64,000 nucleotides of DNA, taken from positions 1,240,001 through 1,304,000 of the forward strand of contig BAAHQB010000020.1 of assembly GCA_054601695.1 (NCBI GenBank). The letters run 5' to 3'. The position numbers and the translations under genes are program-made. The notes below the pieces were generated by a model. That model did not search any database. It worked only from the letters and a program-made list of their open reading frames with translations, and was not told where the DNA came from. This document shows, piece by piece, positions 32,908 to 53,023 of the stretch. Numbering within the stretch: the first letter of the stretch is position 1; each line of letters opens with the position of its first letter. This stretch comes from Amorphochlora amoebiformis (Eukaryota > Cercozoa > Chlorarachniophyceae).

Positions 32908-33081
32908 GCATATGCACATACGTATATAATATGTACGTATATATGTGTATATATATATGTATATATATATAATTATACTGTTATATATGTAAATTTATTA
33001 GTATGATAAATATATACATATATTTACATATGTATATATATATATATATATCAATTTATTAATACGTATATATGAATATAC

Positions 33082-33129
<48 letters not shown>

Positions 33130-33630
33130 AATATTTACATATAAATATATATATATACATATATAATATATTTATATATATATTTATTGTATATATATAT
33201 TTATTACATATAGTATACATATATATATATATATACATATACCTATATATGCATCCATGTCAGGTATTAGAGGTTAGTACTAGAGTTAGGGTTAGAACTT
33301 AGCGTTAGGGTTAGGTTTAGGGTTAGGGTTAGGGTTAGGGTTAGGGTTAGGGTTAGGGTTAGGGTTATGGTTAGGTTTAGGTTAGTGTTAGGGTTAGTGT
33401 TGTTTGGTTTCATGCCTGAATAACTTGGTTTCCTGGCATTTGAGAATAAAATTCGAACTTTTTATGCCTTTTGCCCTCTTTTAACTGTGGTATATGCCAC
33501 ACTTGATATATGGATATATATATTTATATATGCGTTTTAAATACATATATATATATTATATATATATATATATATATATTGTGGTTTCTGCAGTGTTCTA
33601 ACTGTGCATGAAGCACATTTGGTATATATA

Positions 33631-33676
<46 letters not shown>

Positions 33677-34051
33677 GTGCTATATAATATATATATATAT
33701 ATGTGTGTATGTATATACATAGGTTGTATAAAATAACATAAAAGTATATAGATGTATATATAATATATATTGATATATATATATATATAGTGCTATTTTA
33801 TATATATATATATATGTGTATGTATATACATAGGTTGTATAAAATAACGTAAAAGTATATAGATGTATATATAATATATATATATATATATTGATATATA
33901 TATATATATATATATAATATATATGTACATGTGTATATACATATACATATATAATGTATATATCTATCTGTATATTCCTACATATTTATGAATACATATT
34001 ATTCAAGTCGATATTATGTATATATATACATATGTACATTAACATATTATG

Positions 34052-34095
<44 letters not shown>

Positions 34096-34214
34096 ATAAT
34101 ATATATATTCGCACACACTACATATTATTTAATACATTAATATTATATATGTGTACATGTATACATATACATAAATATATAAATACGTATATATATATAT
34201 ATACATATACATAC

Positions 34215-34262
<48 letters not shown>

Positions 34263-34332
34263 GGTCCATATCTTTCTTTGCATATCCCCTCCTTTGCCAA
34301 ATAGAGCTAGATGGATTCTAACCTATACATGT

Positions 34333-34372
<40 letters not shown>

Positions 34373-34583
34373 ATACATATATATATATATACATATATAT
34401 ATTTATATATGCATTTTAATGACGTACAACTTCAGAATTTAGATATTTAATTTTATGTACATGCATATGTGTAATTTTTAATATGCACACATATAATTCT
34501 AATATATATATATATAATATATATATATATATTATACATATATATATTATATATATATATATATATTATGTATATAAATATAT

Positions 34584-34635
<52 letters not shown>

Positions 34636-34755
34636 ATATGTCTATATGTACATATATATGTATACATATATGCTTGTGGGTTGGTAGTATATGTAAATAT
34701 ATTTATGATACATGCATACATAAATATAAAAATAATATATACATATACATATATA

Positions 34756-34798
<43 letters not shown>

Positions 34799-34959
34799 TA
34801 TGTGTGTGTATGTACGCATATGTTGATATTTACTCATTACATTTGAGTATATATGAACATATGCGTAATCACACACATCCATATATATATATGTATATAT
34901 ATATGTATGTATGTATATATATATGAATACACATATATGTATTATATATGTGTAGATGT

Positions 34960-34990
<31 letters not shown>

Positions 34991-35004
34991 AGTGTAATGT
35001 GTAA

Positions 35005-35039
<35 letters not shown>

Positions 35040-35078
35040 AGTGTAATGTGTAAATATGTGACTCTAAATATATATAAG

Positions 35079-35126
<48 letters not shown>

Positions 35127-35196
35127 GTATATATATGTATATAATATATATCTATATATATATATATATAATATATATATGTACATATATATATAT

Positions 35197-35228
<32 letters not shown>

Positions 35229-35326
35229 ATATATTATATATACATATACATATAACAATATATATATATATATATATATATTACAATTTCGCCTGCTCCT
35301 GGAGGCTGTCCTTTACCCCTCCTAAT

Positions 35327-35357
<31 letters not shown>

Positions 35358-35510
35358 TACATATATATATATATATTATACAATTATATACATGCATATA
35401 TATACATATATATATATATATACATACATATATATATATATTTATATATATATATATTACATATATATATGTAATATAGTCATATATTATATAAATTATA
35501 TCATTTATTC

Positions 35511-35541
<31 letters not shown>

Positions 35542-35664
35542 TAGTGGAATATAATTATATATACATTATTTACTTATAAATATATATATATAAATGTATG
35601 TATGTATGCATATGTACGTACGAATATATACTTCGTTACAAACGGATGTATATTTTAATTTCAC

Positions 35665-35705
<41 letters not shown>

Positions 35706-36555
35706 GTATATGTATATATATATTAGATGTAATATATATATATGTATATATACATACCTGACAATAGTCTTATTCCATCCTCTCGGGAGCTGGGGTTAGG
35801 GTTAGGGTTAGGGTTACCATAGCTAGGGTTAGAATAGCTAGGGTTAGCAAAGCTAGGGTTAGCATAGCTAGGGTTAGCATAGATAGCTAGGGTTAGCATA
35901 GCTAGGGTTAGCATAGCTAGGGTTAGCATAACTAGGGTTTGCATAGCAAGGGTTAGCATAGCTAGGGTTAGCATAGCTAGGGTCAGAATAGCTAGGGTTA
36001 GCATAGCTAGGGTTAGCATAGCTAGGGTTAGCAAAGCTAGGGTTAGCATAGCTAGGGTTAGCATAGCTAGGGTTAGCATAGCTAGGGCTAGCATAGCTAG
36101 GGCTAGCATAGCTAGGGCTAGCATAGCTAGGGTTAGCATAGCTAGGGTTAGCATAGCTAGGGTTAGCATAGCTAGGATTAGCATAGCTAGGGTTAGCATA
36201 GCTAGGGTTAGCATTGCTAGGGTTAGCATAGCTAGGGTTAGCATAGCTAGGGTTAGCATAGCTAGGGTTAGCATAGCTAGGGTTAGCATAGCTAGGGTTT
36301 AGCATGCTAGAGTTAACATAGCTGGGTTAGGGTCAGGGTTATTAGGGTTAGAATAGGGTTAAGGTTAATAGGGTTAGAATTAGGGTAAAGCTTAGGATCA
36401 GGGTTAGAATTAGGGTAACCCTAACCCTAACCTAACCCTAACCCTAATTCTAACCCTCTAACGCTACCCATAACCCTAACCCTAACCCTAACCATAACCC
36501 TAACCCTAACCCTAACGCTAACCCTAACCCTAACGCTAACCCTAACCAAAACCAT
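29273..36555 (-). CDS. FKBP-type peptidyl-prolyl isomerase, ten or eleven exons
   Basis: Minus-strand exons in order: 36547-36555 (possible start, MVL, then donor GTTAGG), 35758-35789 ([11 protein letters not shown]), 35285-35321 ([12 protein letters not shown]), 34257-34306 ([16 protein letters not shown]), 33413-33467 ([17 protein letters not shown]), 32685-32714 ([10 protein letters not shown]), 32066-32127 ([20 protein letters not shown]), 31021-31060 ([12 protein letters not shown]), 30617-30699 ([12 protein letters not shown], then a KR-rich helix), 29594-29630 ([11 protein letters not shown]), 29273-29311 ([15 protein letters not shown]). These reproduce the FKBP fold: [11 protein letters not shown] strand, [18 protein letters not shown], the YGERGH loop and the final VELV strand. 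FKBPs catalyse prolyl isomerisation or act as chaperones. Phases agree except for the acceptor at 33468, which needs a non-obvious AG. The exon ending 33413 is followed by TGAAAC, not GT. The usual FDSS-type residues are not found, and the pocket Trp is Leu (GLD), so activity is uncertain. After the domain comes a basic helix instead of TPR repeats. Confidence 0.78.
30310..30616 (-). repeat. 30-bp minisatellite inside an FKBP intron
   Basis: About ten units of 30 bases (plus strand CAGATGTTGTTCGGGAGTAT, then TAAACAGTTT). As 30 is a multiple of three, three frames stay open and give 10-residue repeats (minus strand [10 protein letters not shown]). It starts exactly at the donor GTGAAC of exon 30617-30699. 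I read it as intron, though a retained-intron coding role cannot be excluded. Confidence 0.75.
31290..31700. repeat. Degenerate TTAGGG then CCCTAA block
   Basis: TTAGGG repeats (31374-31425) switch to CCCTAA repeats (31434-31640) inside the FKBP intron 31061-32065. Exon-like pieces at 31291-31373 and 31646-31665 are open on one or both strands but do not fit the FKBP phase. Confidence 0.6.
33262..33408 (-). repeat. TTAGGG array (plus strand) after the FKBP exon 33413-33467
   Basis: TTAGGG repeats on the plus strand, so CCCTAA in the gene's sense. They lie within the intron between exons 33413 and 32714. Confidence 0.75.
35790..36546 (-). repeat. FKBP first intron built of telomere-type repeats and a 15-bp variant array
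   Basis: On the minus strand the intron opens GTTAGGGTTAGCG (36546 downward), stays TTAGGG-like to about 36420, then flips to CCCTAA-like. It runs through an array of 15-base units (plus strand TAGCATAGCTAGGGT, about 35813-36310) and ends CCCTAACCCCAG at 35790. The 15-base period keeps frames open and produces false LTLAM and NPSYA proteins. The flip at 36411-36425 looks like a telomere fusion point, but both halves are simply the two ends of one intron. Confidence 0.8.
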
Positions 36556-36562
36556 ACTTCGT

Positions 36563-37333
36563 TGGAACACATACACTTAATTCGACCCACATACACTTAA
36601 TTAGACTCATATACACTTAATTCGACCCACATACACTTAATTCGACACACATACACTTAATTCGACCCACATACACTTAATTCGACCCACATACACTTAA
36701 TTAGACTCACATACACTTAATTAGACCCACGTACACTTAATTAGATCCACATACACTTAATTAGACCCACATACACTTAATTCGACCCACATACACTTAA
36801 TTAGACCCACGTACACTTAATTCGACCCACATACACTTAATTAGACCCACATACACTTAATTCGACCCACATACACTTAATTAGACCCACATACACTTAA
36901 TTAGACCAACATACACTTAATTAGACCCACATACACTTAATTAGACCCACATACAATTAATTCGACCCACATACACTTAATTAGACCCACATACACTTAA
37001 TTCAACCCACATACACTTAATTCGACCCACATACACTTAATTAGACCCACATACACTTAATTCGACCCACATACACTTAATTAGACCCACATACACTTAA
37101 TTAGACCCACATACACTTAATTCGACCCACATACACTTAATTAGACCCACATACACTTAATTAGACCCACATACACTTAATTAGACCCACATACACTTAA
37201 TTAGACCCATATACACTTAATTAGACCCACATACACTTAATTAGACCCACATACACTTAATTAGACCCACATACACTTAATTAGACCCACATACACTTAA
37301 TTAGACCCACATACACTTAATTAGACCCACATA
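36563..37333. repeat. 20-bp satellite array, 37 units in perfect register
   Basis: From 36581 to 37320 every unit is exactly 20 bases (TTAGACCCACATACACTTAA or TTCGACCC...), with no indel. The third base is A in 24 units and C in 13. C units cluster in the left two thirds, and the last ten units are all A. The array lies directly upstream of the proposed FKBP start at 36555 (minus) and could sit in its promoter. Confidence 0.95.
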
Positions 37334-37567
37334 TCCCATCGGTGCAGGTACACTGAAAAGCACACTTAGACCCAGCATTAGACTCACATACCATTCGATT
37401 CGATTAGAACTAGAATTAGGATTAGACTCATATAGGATTGGGTTAGACTATTAGCGGGTATATTACCCCCTCCTCGCAATCGTGTCATGCTGTGGAGTTT
37501 TGCCTAAATAACACCACCTTGAGGCTTACAATAGCGGGGTATATATGTATGAATGACTGCTATGAAA

Positions 37568-37601
<34 letters not shown>

Positions 37602-37647
37602 GTGAGAATATATATATATATATACACACATATATATATATATATAA

Positions 37648-37753
<106 letters not shown>

Positions 37754-37793
37754 ATATTATTTATATATATATATATATATATACATGTTAGAG

Positions 37794-38543
37794 AGCATTA
37801 TTTTGTTGATGCGCGAGGGTTCCTCGAGCATGCGTTAGTGAGGACATTTACACATCAGATTTCAGGATAGATGCGTCACGAACATATGTTGATGCCTATT
37901 TATGACTCAGGATATGAGATTCTCTGGGGCACGAATAATGAGAGCACAAACAACAGATATGTATGGCCTCACTCTCAAATGTTTTTTCCGTCTCCCTGCT
38001 CTTCACCCTTCCCAGGCCCTATTCGACCTTTCTCGGGAGATTTCGGTGCGTGTAAGTGAGACCAAGACGATTTCTCCCCCGGAAGATTCTGCGATTCGAC
38101 GGAAACTTCGCTGAACCCTCTCTACTTTGAAATGGTACCCATGACTGTGAATTTCCCACACCTATGGAGAGGGAATGAGCTGCTAGGACAGCCAAGACGC
38201 CCGGCCAGCCGGGAGCCATGGCCGGGCGGAATCCAAAAGCCGAGGAATTCAAAAACAATTCTGGACTCCGATGTAAAATTTCGCGGTATAGGATCTGGGT
38301 TCCGAGGTTTCCGTGGCGGTCGGCGTGGTCGACTGTTGTCCTCTGATGCACCGCGTGACCCTCCTTAAGGAATTCGCGTCCCGCCGTTCCATCGCCCTGG
38401 TTGATGCGGCCGAGAAGTTGTTTGGATCAAAAAATCCATATCGCAATCGGACAGATCTGGACGATGGCAAAAGTCGATTTAAAGCCAACGGCAAAGGACC
38501 GGTGCGAAAATTGCGAAATATGCGAAATATGCTAAACATATGA
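37794..38543 (+). CDS. Unknown coding island, possibly the 5' part of the next gene
   Basis: The GC content rises to the level of the NBR1-like gene. Candidate exons: 37794-37867 ([18 protein letters not shown], ends at TAG), 37911-38051 ([25 protein letters not shown]) with acceptor ATGACTCAG and consensus donor GTAAGT, and an open frame 38307-38543 to TGA ([18 protein letters not shown], then a basic tail). Other frames are open over 38130-38370 on both strands, so the real reading is unsettled. 38560-39180 beyond it shows no clear exon and scattered CCCTAA-like words. Confidence 0.35.
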
Positions 38544-39181
38544 GAGACTAAACTTATTTTATCACTCCCACTATTCGTGTTTATCGAGTCGATGCTCTCC
38601 CTGGCAACCCTCTCTCTCTCCTTTTGTGTAAATATCGTCTGGTTTCTTTTGCGTACAGTTTGTTTTTGGGCTCACATGCACACGCCTCATCTCATAAACC
38701 GAACATCTACAAACTTGCGGTCCGAATATGCACGCCCTTAAGTTCCCTCAAGAACAAATTCAACGTGTCCACACAGCCACATGCATGCTCTCATGGTCAC
38801 AAGCCCTGTGTACCCTAACCCTGAATGTTTGGCATTCGCGTCCCCCACCTACCTAACCCAAACCTGAACCCTAATCGCCTAGTCCTTACGTTCAGAGGGG
38901 ACCAATCAGAGTCCCGAACCCCAATCCAGCTATCACCCTAACCCTAGCCCTGGACCCCTTTCCCTACCCCGAATCTTCGCATACCCCGTGCCGTACAATT
39001 CGTTGAGAAAGGGCTTGTAACTGTTGTAACTTTAAACATGTCCTGTTGACGTTCTTTCGATTAGATTATAGTAAGCAGTAAGCATAAGGCAAAGAGACGG
39101 TCTGATTCCAATATTATGTATTCTTGGCGTGTTGATGCATAGGCGTTACTGAGATATTATGACGACTGGATTCCAAAGAAG

Positions 39182-39237
39182 AGCTTTATGGAAATCGCTG
39201 ATTACAGGTCTGATGTGTACAAATGTAGAAATGTATG

Positions 39238-39292
<55 letters not shown>

Positions 39293-39349
39293 GAGCTTTA
39301 TGGAAATCGCTGATTACAGGTCTGATGTGTACAAATGTAGAAATGTATG

Positions 39350-39392
<43 letters not shown>

Positions 39393-39447
39393 GAGCTTTA
39401 TGGAAATCGCTGATTACAGGTCTGATGTGTACAAATGTAGAAATGTA

Positions 39448-39493
<46 letters not shown>

Positions 39494-39550
39494 GTTTAGA
39501 TATATACATATATATGTATATATAAGTGTGTGTATATATATATATATGTC

Positions 39551-39586
<36 letters not shown>

Positions 39587-39664
39587 TATATACATCTGTA
39601 TATATTTTCATATATACATATGTATATATTTTCATATATTAGAGGGGAGAGAGAAAGAGTTGAC

Positions 39665-39718
<54 letters not shown>

Positions 39719-39821
39719 TATACTTTACATTTACGTAGTTTTAGATATATGAGTGATATATTTATAATATAATGTATATATATATATATATATATATATA
39801 CATAATATATATATATATTAT

Positions 39822-39916
<95 letters not shown>

Positions 39917-40074
39917 CTTATAACGTTATATATGCACACACAACACAATACATACATTTATATACATCTATTTATCCAGAAAAGAGAAGCTCCAAATACT
40001 GAAGGACACAGGGCGAACCCCTCCAGCCAAAGGTTCAGGCAAGCGCAGCAAGAAATAGTTCAGGCCTCCAGTTA
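39182..40074 (+). CDS. Unknown gene with a perfectly triplicated 51-base exon
   Basis: Three identical exons (39182-39232, 39294-39344, 39394-39444) read [17 protein letters not shown]. Each follows AAG and is followed by GTATGA. Each is 17 codons with phase 0 on both sides, so one, two or three can be included without breaking the frame. A last exon from 39980 follows ATTTATCCAG and is open in two frames: one ends at 40058 ([18 protein letters not shown], basic tail), the other at 40073-40075. The start of the gene is not found. Family not recognised. Confidence 0.45.
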
Positions 40075-40378
40075 ATATCACCTTATACGAGTTAAATAGT
40101 ATAACTATATGTAAGTATGAGTGTAACTTAAGTTGATTATTCTCTCAGATTTTAGACTCAAGTATAGCAAACTAGACCAACTCAGTACTAGTACATGTTG
40201 TAGTTAACTTTAGTTACTCTAAGTCTAGCAAATCTTAGGTAAATCATGCCCTAGGAAATAATTGGTCATGAACTGGATGACTCTTAACTGAGACCGCTGC
40301 TCATAGCCTAACGTACATTTGAGCGTCTCTACTCGAAGACGTCGTCATATTGAGAATTTCCTAATTTAATTATCAATT
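40075..40378. other. Intergenic CTAG-rich gap between convergent genes
   Basis: TA tracts are absent, and ACTAGTA, CTAGCAA and CCTAGG words are common. It separates the plus-strand stop near 40074 from the minus-strand stop at 40379. Confidence 0.5.
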
Positions 40379-49393
<9,015 letters not shown>

Positions 49394-49490
49394 CTAGGGT
49401 TAGGGTTAGGGTCAGGGTTAGGGTTAGGGTTAGGGTTATTAGGGTTAGGGTTAGGGTTAGGGTTAGAGTTAGGTTAGTGTTAGAGCTAGG
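49394..49490 (-). repeat. Telomere-type array ending in a DXO 3' splice site
   Basis: Plus-strand TTAGGG, so in the gene's sense CCCTAA repeats ending CCCTAG at 49394. The exon starts at 49393. Confidence 0.8.
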
Positions 49491-49519
49491 GAAACTTACA
49501 TTTACATACATTAAAATCC

Positions 49520-49825
49520 ACACACACTAATTGTACAATATAAATACATCTGTTTTCGTCTAATATATACATCAAATATGCATATTTGAATAAATAATAT
49601 CTTGACCTAGTTTGAGGATGTGTATTTGACATGAATTCTTAACAATTTTTTGGGTTCGAGTGAAATTCGGCTTTTTTACCTAATTTTCAGGGGTGAAATT
49701 TGGGTGTTTTACCTAACTTTCGGGTGTTAGGCTGGCCCTTAATGCGAGAAAAGGAGGCTATGTGCTTTGGACGAGAAAAATTCACTCCAACTTCGAACTG
49801 CCTTTATGTAGTATACTAATATCAA

Positions 49826-49879
<54 letters not shown>

Positions 49880-50017
49880 TACCTGAAAATATAAATGCAT
49901 ATTATGCAATGCATAAAGTATAATATGTATATTTTTTCACGTATATGTGTGTGTCTCTTACATAAGTTATATGTATGTATACATGCAAAATGTAAATATT
50001 CACATAGTATTTGTCAG

Positions 50018-50065
<48 letters not shown>

Positions 50066-50143
50066 ATTAAATATGTATATTAATATGTATATATATATAT
50101 ATATATACATGTAAGTATACATATAAATATATACATATATACA

Positions 50144-50223
<80 letters not shown>

Positions 50224-50455
50224 ACATCCAATTCAAACCCATTAATTGTTCAAGCTAAACACACGTACACGGTACATACATACTAAACACACACACGCAC
50301 ATACACATATGAAAACTATACTTTGCATATACCGTAATTCATGCCTCCTAGGCACCCTGAACAAAGCCATTTTGGCCGTCCCTAACCCACCTTGGTATCC
50401 ACCGAGTGCTTCTCTTCGCACCTCAACTCTTAATATATATATATATATATGTATA

Positions 50456-50509
<54 letters not shown>

Positions 50510-50921
50510 ATTTATGGTTGTGGTCGGAAACGTGATAAATAAATGTCGTAGGTTTGCAGTGAAATAAGCAAACAAAAACCATACTACTTATACTTAACAC
50601 AGGATGCTACAACAACTCCTAACATATCTGTATGAATGTACGCACGTGTAGATGTACACGAAGATATAGGTATTTCTAATATTAAGTGGGAATGAAAGTA
50701 AATGTGTGAGGATGTCATATACGTACATATTTCTTATGTGTATATAGACATACATGTATATTTGTATCATACATATATAAATAGACATTAACATATATAT
50801 ATATATATATATATATAATAAATATGTATATATATAGTTATATATATATATATATATTTCTATATATTTATATGTGTGTATGTGTATGTGTGCACTTACA
50901 CATTCATACACACGCATATAC

Positions 50922-50962
<41 letters not shown>

Positions 50963-50965
50963 TAT

Positions 50966-51017
<52 letters not shown>

Positions 51018-51139
51018 TTATTTATTTATTTATATTATATTATATATATATATATATATTATATATATATATAATATACATATATATATATATACTTAAA
51101 CATTTTTTACATATAAGCACACACATAAAAAATATAGAA

Positions 51140-51182
<43 letters not shown>

Positions 51183-51200
51183 TATATGCATACACATTTT

Positions 51201-51248
<48 letters not shown>

Positions 51249-51264
51249 GTATATAAGTTATATG

Positions 51265-51338
<74 letters not shown>

Positions 51339-51410
51339 CTGTGTCTGTGCATGTACGTATTATGCATATATACATATATATATATATATATATATCTGTG
51401 TGTGTGTACA
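49520..51410. other. Mostly TA repeat with two non-repeat islands
   Basis: 49550-49800 is AT-rich unique sequence and may hold the DXO promoter. 50345-50430 is a GC-richer island, open on both strands. On the plus strand TCCTAG is followed by a frame reading TLNKAILAVPNPPW to GTATCC. On the minus strand the frame reads VRREALGGYQGG. Strand and gene are undecided. The rest is (TA)n with (CA)n. Confidence 0.45.
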
Positions 51411-51417
51411 TATATAG

Positions 51418-51468
51418 TCCCCTTACCTACGTCGCGGAGATGGTTGGGCCTACGGGTTTAGGAATATG
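51418..51468 (+). CDS. Possible exon of a Ufm1-specific-protease-like (C78) gene
   Basis: After TATATAG the frame reads [17 protein letters not shown] up to GTTATC. Peptidase C78 proteins carry a W-x-C-G-Y-R-N motif around the active cysteine. Here the motif is WAYGFRN, with Tyr where the Cys would be (TAC instead of TGC). A competing minus-strand exon (about 51427-51449, reading AQPSPRR, donor GTAAGG) has better splice sites. Only one exon is seen, so the family call is tentative. Confidence 0.25.
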
Positions 51469-51558
51469 GTTATCTTGGGAATATCAGCTAGGATAGGATT
51501 AACCTTAGGCTTAAGAGTTCGGGTTTGATTTAGGTAAATTAGGATAAGGATCGGATTC

Positions 51559-51748
51559 GGGGTTTGATTTAGGTAAATTAGGATAAGGGTCGGATCGGGT
51601 TTGATTTAGGTAAATTAGGATAAGGGTCGGATTCGGTTTAGGATTAGGATTAGGGTAGGGTTAGTTTTGTATGTATATATGTATGTATGAATGTGCACAC
51701 AGTTAAGTGTTGTAATATGTATATATATATATATTATTTATAGCTGGG

Positions 51749-51794
<46 letters not shown>

Positions 51795-51957
51795 TAGGGG
51801 TTTGATTTAGGTAAATTAGGATAAGGGTCGGATCGGGTTTGATTTAGGTAAATTAGGATAAGGGTCGGATTCGGTTTAGGATTAGGATTAGGGTAGGGTT
51901 AGTTTTGTATGTATATATGTATGTATGAATGTGCACACAGTTAAGTGTTGTAATATG

Positions 51958-51960
<3 letters not shown>
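51559..51960 (+). repeat. Perfect 164-base direct duplication around a TA tract
   Basis: 51559-51722 and 51797-51960 are identical, offset by 238 bases throughout. Each contains two internal copies of a 39-base unit (GGTTTGATTTAGGTAAATTA...). Upstream, 51520-51558 holds another partial unit. Confidence 0.9.
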
Positions 51961-52023
<63 letters not shown>

Positions 52024-52117
52024 GTATAATATATGTGTGTATATAAATATATACCTTGTATAACGTAAAAATAATATAAATATGAATCTATACATACATA
52101 TAATATAAATATAAATA

Positions 52118-52159
<42 letters not shown>

Positions 52160-52329
52160 ATATTTAATATACATGTATGTATATATGTATATACATACAT
52201 ATACAGATATAGAAATATGTATATATGTATATATATATATATATACATATATTTATATATATATATATATATATAAATGTCCATATATACATATATATAT
52301 ATATATATAAATTAAAGTGTATATTTTTT

Positions 52330-52440
52330 GCCGTTTAAACACATATGCATGTGTGTGTGTGTGTGTGAATGTGTGCACTATGTGTGTGTGTTGTGTGTGT
52401 GTCTGTGTGTGTGTGTGCGTGTGTGTGCGTGTGTGTGGAA
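52330..52440 (+). repeat. (TG)n microsatellite
   Basis: TGTGTG runs interrupted by CG, GAA and CAC. The open frames through it are artefacts. Confidence 0.85.
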
Positions 52441-52699
52441 CTTAGACAAGATGCATACGAAGACACGTGTATATTTTAACAAACACGCGTACATTTTGAC
52501 GCGGCATATACCTGCAATAACAAGCGCTAGATACACCAGGGTTACCTGCCATATCAAACCGGAAAAAAAATAAATCGAAAAATAAAATGTCAAAAATAAA
52601 GCGTAAGTCGCCCTCCCACCCGCATCCCTCGCAACCCCCAAAAATTAAATTTCGCCAACATATTCACCAACCGTTACATTAAGAAAAAGTTAAACATCC

Positions 52700-53023
52700 G
52701 ACCAGGGCTGCTGCGACGTGATTGGCTGCTAGGTTCCTGGCTGCCAAGAGTGTGACAACGTGACAAGTCACACAGTCCCCCTGGGATAATATTAAGCTAT
52801 ATCAACTAAAAAGGAGGCTTACTTTTATGCTACGTAGCGTAGAATTCGAGACGAATAATAAAGTTGAAAAATTAGAAATTCGCTTTGCTGCTCACTACTC
52901 TTTCTCAGCTTCTTCTCGACGTCGCAGTCGATCAGAATCCAACACATCTCGAAGGAGTAAGTGTACAAGCACCGAAGGGTCGCACCAAGCCAACCAACCA
53001 ACCAACCAACCAACCAACCAACC
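52700..53023 (+). promoter_or_regulatory. Promoter and 5' leader of the NBR1-like gene
   Basis: Unique sequence directly before the ATG. CAACGTGACAAGTCACAC (52754-52773) contains a GTGAC-AAG-TCAC inverted repeat. The leader just before the start is eight tandem CCAA units (52989-53022). There is a GTAAGT at 52957, but no suitable acceptor follows before the ATG, so a leader intron is not supported. Confidence 0.4.

Noticed and set aside
35723-36305. 188-residue LTLAM and 143-residue NPSYA repeat proteins
   Set aside because: The 15-base telomere-variant array is open in several frames and lies in the FKBP intron.
52957-52988. Leader intron of the NBR1-like gene starting at GTAAGT
   Set aside because: The only AGs before the start codon would leave an intron of about 30 bases, far below the 58 and 66 bases seen in the gene.
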